A stretch of DNA of 64,000 nucleotides, from contig CAVXNC010000003.1 in NCBI GenBank assembly GCA_963762865.1, positions 186,001-250,000 on the forward strand, in the 5' to 3' direction. Position 1 is the stretch's first letter, and each line of letters starts with the position of its first letter. Source of the stretch: DATHAP01 sp963762865 (lineage in GTDB: Bacteria; Actinomycetota; Actinomycetes; JACCUZ01). Positions 1-9,637 of the stretch are shown piece after piece. A program made the position numbers and the translations under genes. The notes beneath the pieces were generated by a model. It had not been told where the DNA came from, did no database searches, and saw nothing but the letters and a program-made list of their open reading frames with translations.

Positions 1-336
1 AAGATGTTGTCGCCGAGGACCAGCGCGACCGGCCTCGTCGCCGATGAAGTCGGCGCCGATCAGGAAGGCCTGCGCCAGGCCATCCGGGCGCGGCTGGACG
101 GCGTAGCTCGAGCTCGATGCCGAGGTGCGCTGCCGTCACCGAGCAGCCGGCGGAACTGCGCCTGGTCCTCGGGTGTGGTGATGACGCAGCATCTCGCGGA
201 TGCCGGCCATCATCAGCGTGCTCAGCGGGTAGTAGATCATCGGCTTGTCGTAGACCGGCATGAGCTGCTTGCTGATGCCGCGGGTGATCGGGTAGAGCCG
301 GGTGCCCGAGCCCCCCGCCAGGATGATCCCTCGCAT
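1..336 (-). CDS. rmlA: Glucose-1-phosphate thymidylyltransferase, 5' part only, frameshifted
   Basis: Makes dTDP-glucose from dTTP and glucose-1-phosphate, the first step to dTDP-L-rhamnose in the cytoplasm. The minus strand encodes MRGIILAGGSGTRLYPITRG, the nucleotidyl-binding start of RmlA, then KQLMPVYDKPMIYYPLSTLM. After about base 185 the frame breaks, but the other frames continue with recognisable family sequence (TPEDQAQFRRLLGDG, QPRPDGLAQAF, ADFIGDEA, VLGDN), so at least three indels lie in 185 bases. The rest of the gene lies beyond the left edge. The ATG at 336 is preferred because homology begins there and a TAGCCT box lies 8 nt upstream. It is divergent from rmlD, a common arrangement for rhamnose genes. 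Confidence 0.85.
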
Positions 337-344
337 GTGGCGGG

Positions 345-350
345 AGGCTA
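345..350 (-). promoter_or_regulatory. Candidate -10 box (TAGCCT) of rmlA
   Basis: TAGCCT on the minus strand ends 8 nt before the rmlA ATG. This fits an actinobacterial TANNNT -10 element driving a leaderless transcript. No separate ribosome binding site fits between box and start. Confidence 0.45.
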
Positions 351-391
351 CCCTCACGTCCGTGCCGCCGCCCCGCCCTGAGTCCGAGGGC

Positions 392-1294
392 GTGCGCCGA
401 TGGCTCGTGACCGGCGCCGGCGGGATGCTCGGCTCGGACGCCGTCGACGTGCTCGGGCGCGCGGGAGAGCAGGTCGTCGCCCTTGTCGCGCGCTGACCTG
501 GACGTGCGCGACGCCGCGGCCTGCCTGGCGGCTATCGACGGACGGTGACGTGGTCCTCAACGCCGCGGCCTGGACGGACGTCGACGGCGCCGAGGGCCAC
601 GAGGCGGAGGCCTTCGCCGTCAATGCTGTCGGCGCCGCGAACCTGGCCCGGCGCGTGCGCCAGACACGGCGCCGTTCTCGTGCACGTCTCCACCGACTAC
701 GTCTTCGACGGGGCTGCGAAGGCGCCGTACCCCGTCGACGCGCCGGTGGCGCCGCTCGGTGCCTACGGGCGGAGCAAGGCCGCCGGCGAGTGGGCGGTCG
801 CGGGCACGATGCCCCCGGGCGTACGTGGTCCGGACCGCCTGGCTGTACGGCGAGCACGGCCGCAGCTTCCCGGACACGATGCTGCGCCTGGCCGGCGAGC
901 GGGAGGTCCTCCGGGTCGTCGACGACCAGCAGGGGCAGCCGACCTGGACGCGAGACCTCGCTGAGTGCCTGCGGGCCCTCGTCGAATCGGGCTGCGCGCG
1001 TTCGGGACCTACCACGCCGCCTCGTCGGGGGACACGACGTGGTTCGGGTTCGCCCGGGAGACGTTCCGGCTGGCCGGCCTGGACCCCGACCGCGTACGCC
1101 CGACGACGAGTGCGGACTTCGGAGCCGCAGCGCCACGGCCGGCGTACAGCGTCCTTGGAGACGCGCTGCCGATGCCGGCGTGGCAGGACGGGCTGGCCCG
1201 GTTCCTGTCAGGGCGGTCCGACACGGTGAGGCGATCCCGAGCGAACGTTACGCTCGCACCCGATGGTTCAGCTGCGGACGGATGGACGACGTGA
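392..1294 (+). CDS. rmlD: dTDP-4-dehydrorhamnose reductase, frameshifted
   Basis: Reduces dTDP-4-dehydro-L-rhamnose to dTDP-L-rhamnose with NAD(P)H. The N-terminal Rossmann motif LVTGAGGMLG follows a GTG start at 392. Family hallmarks appear in order but in different frames: NAAAWTDVDGAE, HVSTDYVFDG, the catalytic YGRSKAAGE and RTAWLYGEHGRSFPDTML. The C-terminal part from about 965 reads GTYHAASSGDTTWFGFARE and ends at 1294. At least three or four single-base indels split the gene. The total span of about 300 codons is normal for RmlD, so the breaks look like sequence errors rather than long decay. It is divergent from rmlA and followed 55 nt later by a glycosyltransferase. Confidence 0.8.
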
Positions 1295-1349
1295 GCGCGC
1301 ATCGACGGAGCGTGCTGCCGTCACCGGTGCCGGGCCCGTCGAGCGCCGC

Positions 1350-2441
1350 ATGAGGGTCCGTTACGACGACCAGATCTTCACCCTCCAGCCGCGAGGTGGC
1401 ATCTCGCGGTACTTCGTCGAGCTGATGCGCTGCTACGTCGCGGACCCCTCGCTGGGGGTCCGGCCGGAGCCGCGGCGGATGTGGACGCGCAACCAGCACC
1501 TGGTGGACGCCGGCCGCGGGTGCCGGCTGCAGATCCCGCTGGGAGATCGCCGCCGGGCGCTTGCTTCCGCCAACGCCGCTCGACCTCGGCGGCCGGGCGC
1601 CTCCGTGGTGCACCACACCTACTACGACGTGCGGTACCTGCGGCGTGGGATCGGTGGTGCGCGGCGGGCGGTGACCGTCTACGACATGGTGCCGGAGATC
1701 TTCCCGGAGCTCTTCCCCAGCGGGAACCCGCACCTTGCCAAGCGTGACTTCGTGGCGGCGGCGGACGTCGTGTTCTGCATCTCCGAGGCCACCCGGGACG
1801 ACCTCGTGGCGCACTACGGCCGGCCCGCGGCACCCATCGTGGTCACTCCGCTCGGCGTCGATCCGGCGTTCGGTCCGGACCAGCCCCCGGCGGCCGGCCT
1901 GCCGGAGCGATACCTGCTCCATGTCGGCAACCGGGCTGCCTACAAGGACTTCCCTGTCCTCGTCCGTGCATTGGGGGCGGCCGGGCTGCCCAACGACGTC
2001 CGGCTCGTCGTGACCGGGGGTGGGCCGCTCACGTCGGAGGAGCACGAGCTCCTGGCCGAGCAGGGATGGGCCCAGCGCACGGTCAAGCGCGACCTGTCGG
2101 ACACTGACCTCGCGCGGGCCTACGCGCACGCGCTGTGCTTCGTCTTCCCCTCTCGCTACGAGGGTTTCGGGCTGCCGACGGTCGAGGCGATGGCGTCGGG
2201 CTGCCCCGCCGTCCTGGCGGACTCCTCGTCCCACCCAGAGGTGGGTGGGGACGCGGCCGTCTACTTCCCGCCCGGCGACGTCGACGCGCTCGCGGGCGCG
2301 CTGCGTCGGGTCGTCGACGATGTGGCCACCCGCACCGAGCTGAGCATCGCCGGCCTCGCTCGCGCGTCCCGGTTCACCTGGGCGCGGACGGCCGAGCTGA
2401 CGGCCGAGGCCTACCAGGCGCTCGGCGCCGTGGCCCGATGA
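1350..2441 (+). CDS. Glycosyltransferase, GT4 type (GT-B fold)
   Basis: Intact, 363 aa. It probably transfers a sugar from a nucleotide sugar to a lipid-linked glycan at the inner face of the membrane. It starts MRVRYDDQIFTLQPRGGISR, typical of GT4 proteins whose N-terminal loop contains GGISR. The C-terminal GT-B domain has LLHVGNRAAYKDFPVLV (about residue 190) and the acceptor/donor motif FVFPSRYEGFGLPTVEAMA (about 265-283), where the EGFGLP stretch holds the E of the EX7E signature. ATG 1350 is chosen because homology starts there; an earlier in-frame ATG at 1263 would run through the end of rmlD. The stop overlaps the next start as ATGA, so it is translationally coupled to the dehydratase gene. 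The sugar is not predictable. Confidence 0.85.
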   Translation: MRVRYDDQIFTLQPRGGISRYFVELMRCYVADPSLGVRPEPRRMWTRNQHLVDAGRGCRLQIPLGDRRRALASANAARPRRPGASVVHHTYYDVRYLRRGIGGARRAVTVYDMVPEIFPELFPSGNPHLAKRDFVAAADVVFCISEATRDDLVAHYGRPAAPIVVTPLGVDPAFGPDQPPAAGLPERYLLHVGNRAAYKDFPVLVRALGAAGLPNDVRLVVTGGGPLTSEEHELLAEQGWAQRTVKRDLSDTDLARAYAHALCFVFPSRYEGFGLPTVEAMASGCPAVLADSSSHPEVGGDAAVYFPPGDVDALAGALRRVVDDVATRTELSIAGLARASRFTWARTAELTAEAYQALGAVAR

Positions 2442-3437
2442 CCGAGCGGTCAGCGCTCATCACCGGCGCTGCGGGACAGGACGGCATCTTGTTGTCCGAG
2501 CTGCTCGTCTCGGCGGGGTACCGCGTGTGGGGAATGGTGCGCGAGGGGTCGTCCGGGCTGCCCCTCCTGCGCGAGCGGGTTCCCGCCGTCTCCGTGCTCA
2601 CCGGGGACATCCGCGACTCTGCAGTCCTGGCGGAGGCGTTGCGCGTCGCTGAGCCGGACGAGGTCTACAACCTGGCAGCCTTCAGCTCCGTCGGCCGGTC
2701 ATGGGCGCAGGCCAGGACCGTCGTCGAGATGAACACCCTCGCGGTCGTTGGGCTGCTCGACGAGATCCGGAGCTTCATCGGAGGCCGCGGTCGCGAGGTT
2801 CGCTTCTACCAGGCGTCGTCGTCGGAGATGTTCGGGTCCGCGGCGCAGACCCCGCAGACAGAGGAGACGCCCTTCCACCCGCGGTCGCCGTACGGAGTCG
2901 CCAAGAGCGCGGCGCACTTCCTGACGGTGAACTACCGCGAGTCGTACGACATGTTCGCGTGCTCGGGCATCCTGTACAACCACGAGAGCCCGTTGCGCCC
3001 CGCGCACTTCGTGACCCGGAAGATCTCCTTGGGCGTCGCGGCGATCGCCGCCGGTCGCACCGACCACCTCCAGCTCGGGTCCATGGACGTTGCGCGGGAC
3101 TGGGGCTATGCGCCCGACTACGTGCGCGCGATGTGGCTGATGCTCCAGCAGGACGAACCCGCCGACTACATCGTGGCCAGCGGCCGGAGCCGGACACTGA
3201 GCGAGTTCCTGACCGCCGCCTTCACGTGTGTCGGCATCGACGACTGGTCCGGCTTCGTTCGCAGCGATACCGAGACACGTGCGACCTGCCGAGGTCATCG
3301 GTCTCGTCGGGGACGCCACCAAGGCGCGCACCAGGCTCGGGTGGCACGCGTCGACGACCTTCGAGGACATCGTGGCGGAGATGGTCGACCACGACCTCCG
3401 GTGCTCGGTCAGGACGTCGAGACTGGCCGGGCCATGA
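2438..3437 (+). CDS. GDP-mannose 4,6-dehydratase-like protein, one frameshift
   Basis: A short-chain dehydrogenase of the GMD family, which converts GDP-mannose to GDP-4-keto-6-deoxymannose. Visible are the TGAAGQDG nucleotide-binding motif, DEVYNLAAFSSVGRSW, YQASSSEMFGS, the catalytic SPYGVAKSAAH (YxxxK) and ILYNHESPLRP with FVTRKIS. It lacks the longer RRASTFNTDRI segment present in the second copy at 12036, so it is a divergent paralogue and may act on another GDP- or NDP-sugar. The frame breaks near 3285; the other frame continues RPAEVIGLVGDATKARTRLGW to the stop at 3437. Without the repair it would read as a false fusion with the next glycosyltransferase. It overlaps both neighbours by four bases. 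Confidence 0.82.
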
Positions 3438-4381
3438 CAGCCTTGGTCAGCCTGGCCATCCCGACTCGCAACGGCGCACCCACGCTCGAGCGGAGCATCA
3501 TTTCGGCGCTGGCCCAGGGCGAGTACGTCACGACCTTCGTCTTCGACAACGCGTCGACGGACGAGACACGTGCCGTCGCGCGACGGCACCTCCCCGACCG
3601 TCAGATCAGGGGTACCGAAGTCAACCTCGGCGCCGTCGCGAACTTCGCGCGCGCCTTCACCGAGACGGACGGCGAGTACTTCCTCTGGTTGGCGGACGAC
3701 GACTGGTTGAACCCGGGCTTCGTTGGGGGGGCTATCGCTGCCCTGGACGCCGACCCGCGGGCGGTAGGTGCGCTGCCGACCATGCACATGGTGGACGTTC
3801 AGGGGCGCCTCGTCGAAGCGGTCTCGCCGAATCTGCGGCTGGCCACCGACCGGACGTGGCGGCGGCTTCTCGGGTTCCTCGACCAGACCCGGTGGAGTGA
3901 GACCTATGCCGTGTACCGTCGGGCGTCCCTTGCCTCCGCGATGCCGATGGCGGAGTGCTATGGCGGCGACGTGGTGCTCACCTGGCGGGTCCTCCTGAGG
4001 GGCCGCTTCTGCCTCTCGCCAACGTCCGTCCTGAGCTACACCGTCGACCAGGAGAAGACTCCCGAACAGCTGGCCGAGACGACGGCGGCTCCGGGAAGGC
4101 CGCAGCAGCTGCGATGGGCCAAGTCGCGTCTGTGGTGCCGGCTCTGGGCGGAGACATCACAGGCGGACGTGCCAACGCGTGTCCGGTTCGCCGCTCGTTT
4201 CGCCTTGGTGGCCGTACTCCCCAGACGAACCGCACGTGGACATCTCGCGGAGGATCTGCGGGAGCGACTGGGCGTGTTGGTTCCGGGCCCCGCCGTCCGA
4301 AGGACCGCACAACGCCTGGTGACCTACGCCCTGCTTCCCGGCTCCGCCGTCACGGCGGTGCGTAGCCGCGTCCGGGGCTAG
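3434..4381 (+). CDS. Glycosyltransferase family 2
   Basis: Intact, 315 aa, ATG at 3434 overlapping the previous stop as ATGA. GT-A fold: the N-terminal IPTRNGAPTLERSIISAL, FDNASTDETRAV and the metal/nucleotide-binding acidic cluster LWLADDDWLNPGF (about residues 80-92) are standard GT2 elements. The C-terminal third has basic and hydrophobic stretches but no clear multi-pass membrane domain, so it is probably a peripheral enzyme. It sits between the GMD-like gene and the Wzx flippase, which supports a role in assembling the exported repeat unit. Donor and acceptor are unknown. Confidence 0.83.
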   Translation: MTALVSLAIPTRNGAPTLERSIISALAQGEYVTTFVFDNASTDETRAVARRHLPDRQIRGTEVNLGAVANFARAFTETDGEYFLWLADDDWLNPGFVGGAIAALDADPRAVGALPTMHMVDVQGRLVEAVSPNLRLATDRTWRRLLGFLDQTRWSETYAVYRRASLASAMPMAECYGGDVVLTWRVLLRGRFCLSPTSVLSYTVDQEKTPEQLAETTAAPGRPQQLRWAKSRLWCRLWAETSQADVPTRVRFAARFALVAVLPRRTARGHLAEDLRERLGVLVPGPAVRRTAQRLVTYALLPGSAVTAVRSRVRG

Positions 4382-4430
4382 CCGTCGTGGAGCGCCTCGG
4401 CCGGGGGAGCGCGACGGCACGGAAGACGCT

Positions 4431-5927
4431 GTGGGGGTACCCGGCGTCGAAGGATCAGGCGAGCTCGGCGCGGCGTCGCATGTCGCCGACTTCAAGGTCA
4501 AGGCCGTCAAGGGCACGGCGATCCTCATCGCGCGGGGGATGGCGCTACGGGCGCTGGGGCTCCTAGGGATGGTGCTCCTCGCGAAGAGACTCGTCCCCAG
4601 CGACTACGGAGCGGTTGCGCTCGGCTTGACGATCATGGCCGCTGGGACCCTGATGGTCGACGGTGGGCTCGGAGCTGCGCTCATCCGTCGACCCGAGGCA
4701 CCTACGCGCGACGAGCTTCGGGCGCTCACCGGGCTTCAGCTGGTGATCGCCACGGCGGTGGCCGTGGCGGTGACGGCCGTCGGCCCGTTCCTCGGGCAGA
4801 CCGGCATCGTGTGCGCCGTCATGATCTGGGCTCTCCCGCTCACTGCATTGCAGATCCCAGGCGGCGTCCTGCTGGAGCGTGAGCTCGACTTCGGCAGGCG
4901 CATCCGCGTCGAGCTCGCGGAGTCCCTGACCTACTTCCTCTGGGCGGTCCCCATCGTCTGGGCCGGCGGCGGGGTGATGGGTATGGCCACGGCATCCCTG
5001 GCCCGGGCAGTCGCCGGCGTCGTGGTCATGCGCGCCGTCTCCCCGGTCGGGATCCTGCGGCCCGCGTTCTCGATGAGCCGCGTGCGGGGCCTGCTCGGGT
5101 TCGGCTTCCGCTTCCAGCTCGTCTCGGTCGTCAACGTCTTGCGCGACCAAGGGGTGAACTTCATCGTGGCCGGCGTCGCCGGGGTGGCGGTGCTCGGTCT
5201 CTGGAGCGTCGCCTACCGGGCGTTGCTCGTTCCGTTCCTGCTGTTCGAGGCGCTGTGGCGGGTGTCGTACCCCGCGATGTCGCAGCTCGTCCAGAGCGGC
5301 GAGGATCCGGCGCCCTCGCTCCGTAAGGCGATGAGCGTCGGTTCGGTCGGGGCGTGTCTCGCGCTCACACCTTTGGCGGCCAGCGCACCGGCACTGTTCG
5401 AGCTCCTGCTGGGTACGGAATGGACGCAGGCTGCTGACGCTGTCGCGCCCTCGGCCCTGGGGCTGCTCGTGGCAGCGCCGATCTCCGTGACGGCGGCTGG
5501 GTACACGTACGCCGTCGGGAACACCCGACGGGTCATGGCCGCGGCGATCGCGCACGCGGTGGCCTGGGTGGTCGTCATGGCGCCCCTGCTGGGGCCGCTC
5601 GGTGTGCGCGCCGTCGGCATCGGCTGGCTGGCCTCCGGCCTGGTCGACGCGGCCTTCTTCGTCCCGGTGCTCCGGGGTGCCGGCGTCCGGCTGCTCGGGG
5701 TGCTCCTGCCCGTCTGGCTGGCGGGCCTGTGCGGGTACGGCGCAGGTGCGGCTGTGCTGGCCGTCTGGGGTGTCAGCTGGTGGACGCTGATGGGCTCGGT
5801 CACGTCGTCGCTGCTCGTGCTGGTGGGGGTCCTGCTGGTGCTCCGACCCGATGGCTTGACCGACTCGTTCAGACTTCTCAGATCGGCGTCGCCGCGGCTG
5901 ACTCGGCGGCAACGGCGGGGAGCCTGA
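4431..5927 (+). CDS. Oligosaccharide flippase (Wzx/polysaccharide transporter family)
   Basis: Intact, 498 aa, GTG start at 4431. A polytopic membrane protein that should flip undecaprenyl-linked oligosaccharide units to the outer face of the membrane. After about 30 polar residues it has a run of 12 or more hydrophobic segments, starting ALRALGLLGMVLLAKRLVP and followed by the family pattern SDYGAVALGLTIMAAGTLMV and DGGLGAALIRRPE. The middle loop LLGFGFRFQLVSVVNVLRDQ is typical of WzxC-like proteins of the MOP superfamily. Position after glycosyltransferases and before a nucleotide-sugar cassette fits Wzy-dependent polysaccharide assembly. The start is uncertain because the first 30 codons have little family character. 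Confidence 0.88.
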   Translation: MGVPGVEGSGELGAASHVADFKVKAVKGTAILIARGMALRALGLLGMVLLAKRLVPSDYGAVALGLTIMAAGTLMVDGGLGAALIRRPEAPTRDELRALTGLQLVIATAVAVAVTAVGPFLGQTGIVCAVMIWALPLTALQIPGGVLLERELDFGRRIRVELAESLTYFLWAVPIVWAGGGVMGMATASLARAVAGVVVMRAVSPVGILRPAFSMSRVRGLLGFGFRFQLVSVVNVLRDQGVNFIVAGVAGVAVLGLWSVAYRALLVPFLLFEALWRVSYPAMSQLVQSGEDPAPSLRKAMSVGSVGACLALTPLAASAPALFELLLGTEWTQAADAVAPSALGLLVAAPISVTAAGYTYAVGNTRRVMAAAIAHAVAWVVVMAPLLGPLGVRAVGIGWLASGLVDAAFFVPVLRGAGVRLLGVLLPVWLAGLCGYGAGAAVLAVWGVSWWTLMGSVTSSLLVLVGVLLVLRPDGLTDSFRLLRSASPRLTRRQRRGA

Positions 5928-6045
5928 CCGCTGTCGCCGGGGAGGTGCCGGTCAACCTTGCCACGATGGTCGACATAATGGCGGCTGTGACGACGCCCTT
6001 CGATGCGACCGAGTCAGTCGTGCATGAGCCCGGGTGGGCGACGAC

Positions 6046-6807
6046 ATGAAGGTGGTCATCCTCGCCGGCGGCCGGGGCACCCGGCTCTCCGAGGAGACGC
6101 ATGCAATCCCCAAGCCGATGGTGGCCATCGGTGGACGGCCGATCCTGTGGCACATCATGCGGCACTACGCGTCGTACGGGCTCACCGACTTCGTCGTCGC
6201 GCTGGGCTACAAGGGCTACGTCATCAAGGAGTACTTCGCCAACTACGTGACCCACATGAGTGACCTGTCGGTGGACCTCTCGACCGGGTCGGTCGAGGTG
6301 CTGTCGCAGCATCAGGAGCGCTGGCGGGTCACGCTCGTGGACACAGGCGAGTCGACGATGACGGGCGGCCGGCTCCAGCGGTTGGCACCCATGCTCACGA
6401 GCCGTTCCTGCTGACCTACGGCGACGGGCTCTCGGACGTCCCGGTGGACAAGCTGGTTGCCTACCACGTCGAGAAGGGCGCCGTCGCGACCGTGACCGCC
6501 GTCCACCCCCCGCCGCGGTTCGGCTCCCTGGAGAGCAGGACGGCATGGTCGACCGGTTCCGGGAGAAGCCGAAGGACTCCCAGGACCGCATCAACGGCGG
6601 GTTCTTCGTCATGGAGCCCGAGGTCCTGGACCTGCTCGACGGCGCGGGCTGCGGCTTGAGGCCGGCCCGCTCGCGACGCTCGCGAGCCGGCGGCAGCTCG
6701 CGGCGTACGAGCACAACGGGTTCTGGATGCCGATGGACACCCTGCGTGACCGGGACGAGCTGAACCGGCTGTGGGAGGCCGGCGACGCACCCTGGGCGCC
6801 GACGTGA
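6046..6807 (+). CDS. rfbF: Glucose-1-phosphate cytidylyltransferase, frameshifted
   Basis: Makes CDP-glucose from CTP and glucose-1-phosphate. It starts MKVVILAGGRGTRLSEETHA and continues IPKPMVAIGGRPILWHIM, the specific pattern of RfbF (rather than RmlA). Later parts in shifted frames read FLLTYGDGLSDVPVDKLVAY, DRFREKPKDSQDRINGGFFV and AAYEHNGFWMPMDTLRDRDE, all RfbF hallmarks. Breaks lie near 6385, 6530 and 6650. The expected length of about 255 codons fits the span. It ends at TGA 6805-6807, overlapping the GTG start of rfbG, so the two are co-translated. Confidence 0.88.
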
Positions 6808-7865
6808 CCGCACGATCGACCTGGCCTGACGCGCAGTTCTGGACGGGCCGTCGGGTCCTCCTCACCGGGCACACCGGGTTCAAGGGGTCCTGGCTGACCT
6901 GGTGGCTGCAGAAGCTCGGCGCCGAGGTCATGGGGGTGTCGCTCCCCGAGCCGCCGACGCGCCTTCCCTGTGGGACCAGCTGCCCTGACGGAGTGCCCGA
7001 CGAGCGCGCGGATGTCGCCCCGCGGGGTGGCCGACGCAGGCGGCCGCGTTCGCGCCGGAGGTCGTGCTGCACCTGGCCGCCCAGCCGCTGGTGTCGGTCG
7101 GCTACGACGAGCCGGCCGGACGTTCGACACCAACGTCTGGGGACCGTGCGCGTCCTCGAGCTGCTCGGCGGCCTGGACCGGTCGACGCGACCCTGGTCAT
7201 CACGACCGACAAGGTCTACGACCCGGCAGCCGCGCCGCACGACGAAGGTCACCACTCGGCGGCCGGGAGCCGTACTCCGCAAGCAAGGCTGCCGCGGAGA
7301 TCGTGGTGCACGCGTGGCCCGGCCACCGCGCGCCGTCGCCACCGCGCGGGCCGGCAACGTCATCGGCGGCGGCGACTGGGCCGGGACCGGCTGCTGCCCG
7401 ACCTGGTGCGGGCCTGGTCGCAGGGTCGCCCGTGACGCTGCGCCGGCCGCCGGGCGTCCGGCCGTGGCAGCACGTCCTGGAGCCGCTGCGCGGCTACCTG
7501 CTCTACGTCGAGGCGCTCGCTGCCGGGCGACGTGCCGCCCGCCCTGAACTTCGGTCCCCCGGGAGCAGGCGGTCAGCGTCTCGGAGCTCGTCGCCTACGC
7601 GGCCAGGAGTGGGCGCGGCTCGGCGGCCGCTGCCGGCCCGCGCCTGGACGGCGGTGCGACCCCGGCTATGCCGAGACCGCCGAGCTGACCCTGGACTCGG
7701 CGCTGGCCCGACCGAGCTGGGCTGGGTGAGCGTGCTGGACTGGCAGACGGCCGTCAGCCTGACCCTGGACTGGTATCGCGGGCGAGCAGACGGCGGCCCG
7801 GCCGCGAGCTCGTCGGGCGCCAGCTCGCGACCTACTCCGCGATCGTCGAGGGAGCAGCAGCGTGA
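6804..7865 (+). CDS. rfbG: CDP-glucose 4,6-dehydratase, frameshifted
   Basis: Converts CDP-glucose to CDP-4-keto-6-deoxyglucose, the branch point of CDP-linked deoxysugars. From GTG 6804 it reads VLLTGHTGFKGSWLTWWLQK, the diagnostic RfbG N-terminus with the GxxGxxG-like NAD site. Further elements occur in other frames: VLHLAAQPLVSVGYDEP, VITTDKVYD, EPYSASKAAAEIV (catalytic YxxxK), GNVIGGGDWA, QHVLEPLRGYLLYVEALA and LNFGPPG. At least five frame breaks are present. The last frame gives LDWQTAVSLTLDWYRG and a TGA at 7863-7865, overlapping the next GTG. No rfbH (C-3 dehydrase) follows, so the product is probably not a 3,6-dideoxyhexose. Confidence 0.85.
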
Positions 7866-9106
7866 CAGACAACACCGCGAGCTCCCGGCCCGCGGGCTGC
7901 ACGATCTGCCGCGGGTGCGGCGCGCGACGACTCGTCTCGGTCCTCGACCTGGGCGTCCAGCCGCTCGCCAACGAGCTGCTCGCCACGCCGACGCCGCCGA
8001 CGCGTTCTTCCCGCTGCACCTGCGCATCTGCCCGACCTGCGGTCTCGGGCAGGTCGGCGAGTTCGTGCGGCCCGAGCGGATCTTCGGGGACTACCCCTAC
8101 CTGTCCTCGGTCAGCTCGTCGTGGCTGGCGCACGCCAAGGCGTACGCCGAGGCATGGACGCGAGCTCGAGCTCCGCGAGCGGACGGCGTCGTCGAGGTCG
8201 CCAGCAACGACGGCTACCTGCTGCGCGAGTTCGCGGCGCTCGGGCGTCCGCGTCCTCGGCGTGGAGCCGGCAGCGAACGTCGCGGCCATCGCGTCGGCTG
8301 CCGGCGTCCCGACGATCACCGCGTTCTTCGGGCGGCGCACGGCCGAGGAGGTCGTCGAGGAGCACGGGCACCCCGCCTGGTCGTGGCCAACAACGTGCTG
8401 GCGCACGTCCCGGACCTGGACGACTTCGTCGGAGGGCTCGCGATGCTCTGCGAGCCCTCGACGGTGGTGACCGTGGAGAATCCGTCCTTCGTGACGCTGC
8501 TCGCGGAGACCCAGTTCGACACGATCTACCACGAGCACTACTCCTACCTCTCGGCGCACGCGGTCAGCCGCCTGGTGGCGAGGCACGGTCTCGAGCTGGT
8601 GCGGGTCGACGGCTGCCCACCCATGGCGGGTCGTACCGGTACTGGATCGCTCCCCGCGGGCAGCGCACCGTGGAAGCCTCCGTGGACGACGCCGTCGCCA
8701 CCGAGCTGGCGGAGGGCCTGCTCGGCTCGACAGCTGGGAAGCCTTCGCGGGGCGCAGCCGGGAGCCATCGACGGGTTGCGGGACTGGCTGCGACAGCAGG
8801 GCCCGGGGCTTGTCCGTCGCGGGCTACGGCGCCGCCGCCAAGGGCAACACGCTGCTCAACGCCGCCGGCGTCGGCGACGGCGACATCACCGTGGTGGCCG
8901 ACGGCAGCGGCGAGAAGCAGGGCAGGTTGCTTCCCGGCAGCCGGATTCCGGTGGTGCACCCGGACGCACTCGCAGGTGCCGGGCCCGACCGCGTCCTGAT
9001 CCTGCCGTGGAACATCGCGCCCGAGGTCGTGCCGATGCTCGGCAGGCTGACTCCGGACGCGACCCCGTGGCGCGCGATGCCGGAGATGCGGAACCTCGCT
9101 TCGTGA
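7862..9106 (+). CDS. NDP-hexose C-methyltransferase (zinc-binding, TylCIII/EryBIII type), frameshifted
   Basis: A SAM-dependent methyltransferase of the family that adds a methyl group to C-3 of NDP-4-keto-6-deoxyhexoses. The N-terminal zinc-binding part has CTICRGCGARR and later CPTCGLGQVGEFV. The methyltransferase core has VVEVASNDGYLLREF (SAM site, about residue 110), NNVLAHVPDLDDFVGGL, and FDTIYHEHYSYLS, the conserved HEH motif. The C-terminal domain has the family motif GYGAAAKGNTLLNAAG. Frame breaks lie near 8000, 8160, 8240, 8375, 8625 and 8810. It overlaps rfbG and the epimerase by four bases each. Its place in a CDP-sugar operon predicts methylation of CDP-4-keto-6-deoxyglucose. Confidence 0.85.
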
Positions 9107-9637
9107 GGGCCGAGCCGCTGCGGATCGCGGGCGCCATGCTCCTCGTGCCCGAGGTGCACGAGGACGACCGGGGCAGGTTCCGCCGGGTCGTCGCCGTCGA
9201 CGAGCTCGCCGCCCTGGGGCTGGACCCGCCGTCGACCAGGTGTCGGTGGCCACGAACCGTCGCGCCGGCACCGTTCGCGGGATGCATTACCAGGCGGCCC
9301 CGCACGAGGAGTCCAAGACGCTGTGGTGCTCCGCCGGGGCGGTCTTCGACGTGCTGGTTGACCTGCGCGCCGACCAGCCGACCTACGGCGAGTGGGTGTC
9401 GGTCCGGCTGTCGGCCGACGAGCCGGCGGGTTGCACGTCCCGCCCGGGGTGGCGCACGGCTACCAGACGCTCGAGGACGGCGCCGAGATGGCGTACCTGA
9501 TCAGCCGCCCGCACGTGCCGGCGAGCGCGCGCAGCCTCAGCTGGCGGGACCCGACGCTGGGCATCGACTGGCCCTTGCCGGTGACTGTCGTCTCCGAGCG
9601 CGACCGGGAGGCACCGCCGTGGCCGCCACAGCCCTGA
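9103..9637 (+). CDS. RmlC-like sugar 3,5-epimerase, frameshifted
   Basis: A cupin-fold NDP-4-keto-6-deoxysugar epimerase. The start GTG 9103 overlaps the previous stop. Visible family sequence: EDDRGRFRRVV near the N-terminus, NRRAGTVRGMHYQ (catalytic-site region GMHYQ), DVLVDLRADQPTYGEW, HVPPGVAHGYQTLED and MAYLISRPHVPASARSLSW. Two frame breaks are needed, near 9232 and 9430. About 178 codons, as usual for RmlC. It is not necessarily the rhamnose RmlC: its position inside the CDP-sugar operon suggests it epimerises the C-methylated CDP-ketosugar. The stop overlaps the next start region by 19 bases. Confidence 0.8.

Noticed and set aside
2135..4381. A single 748-residue open frame appearing to fuse a glycosyltransferase fragment, a GMD dehydratase and a GT2 enzyme
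   Set aside because: The join is produced by one missing or extra base near 3285. The other frame continues GMD to a stop that overlaps the GT2 ATG in the usual ATGA manner.
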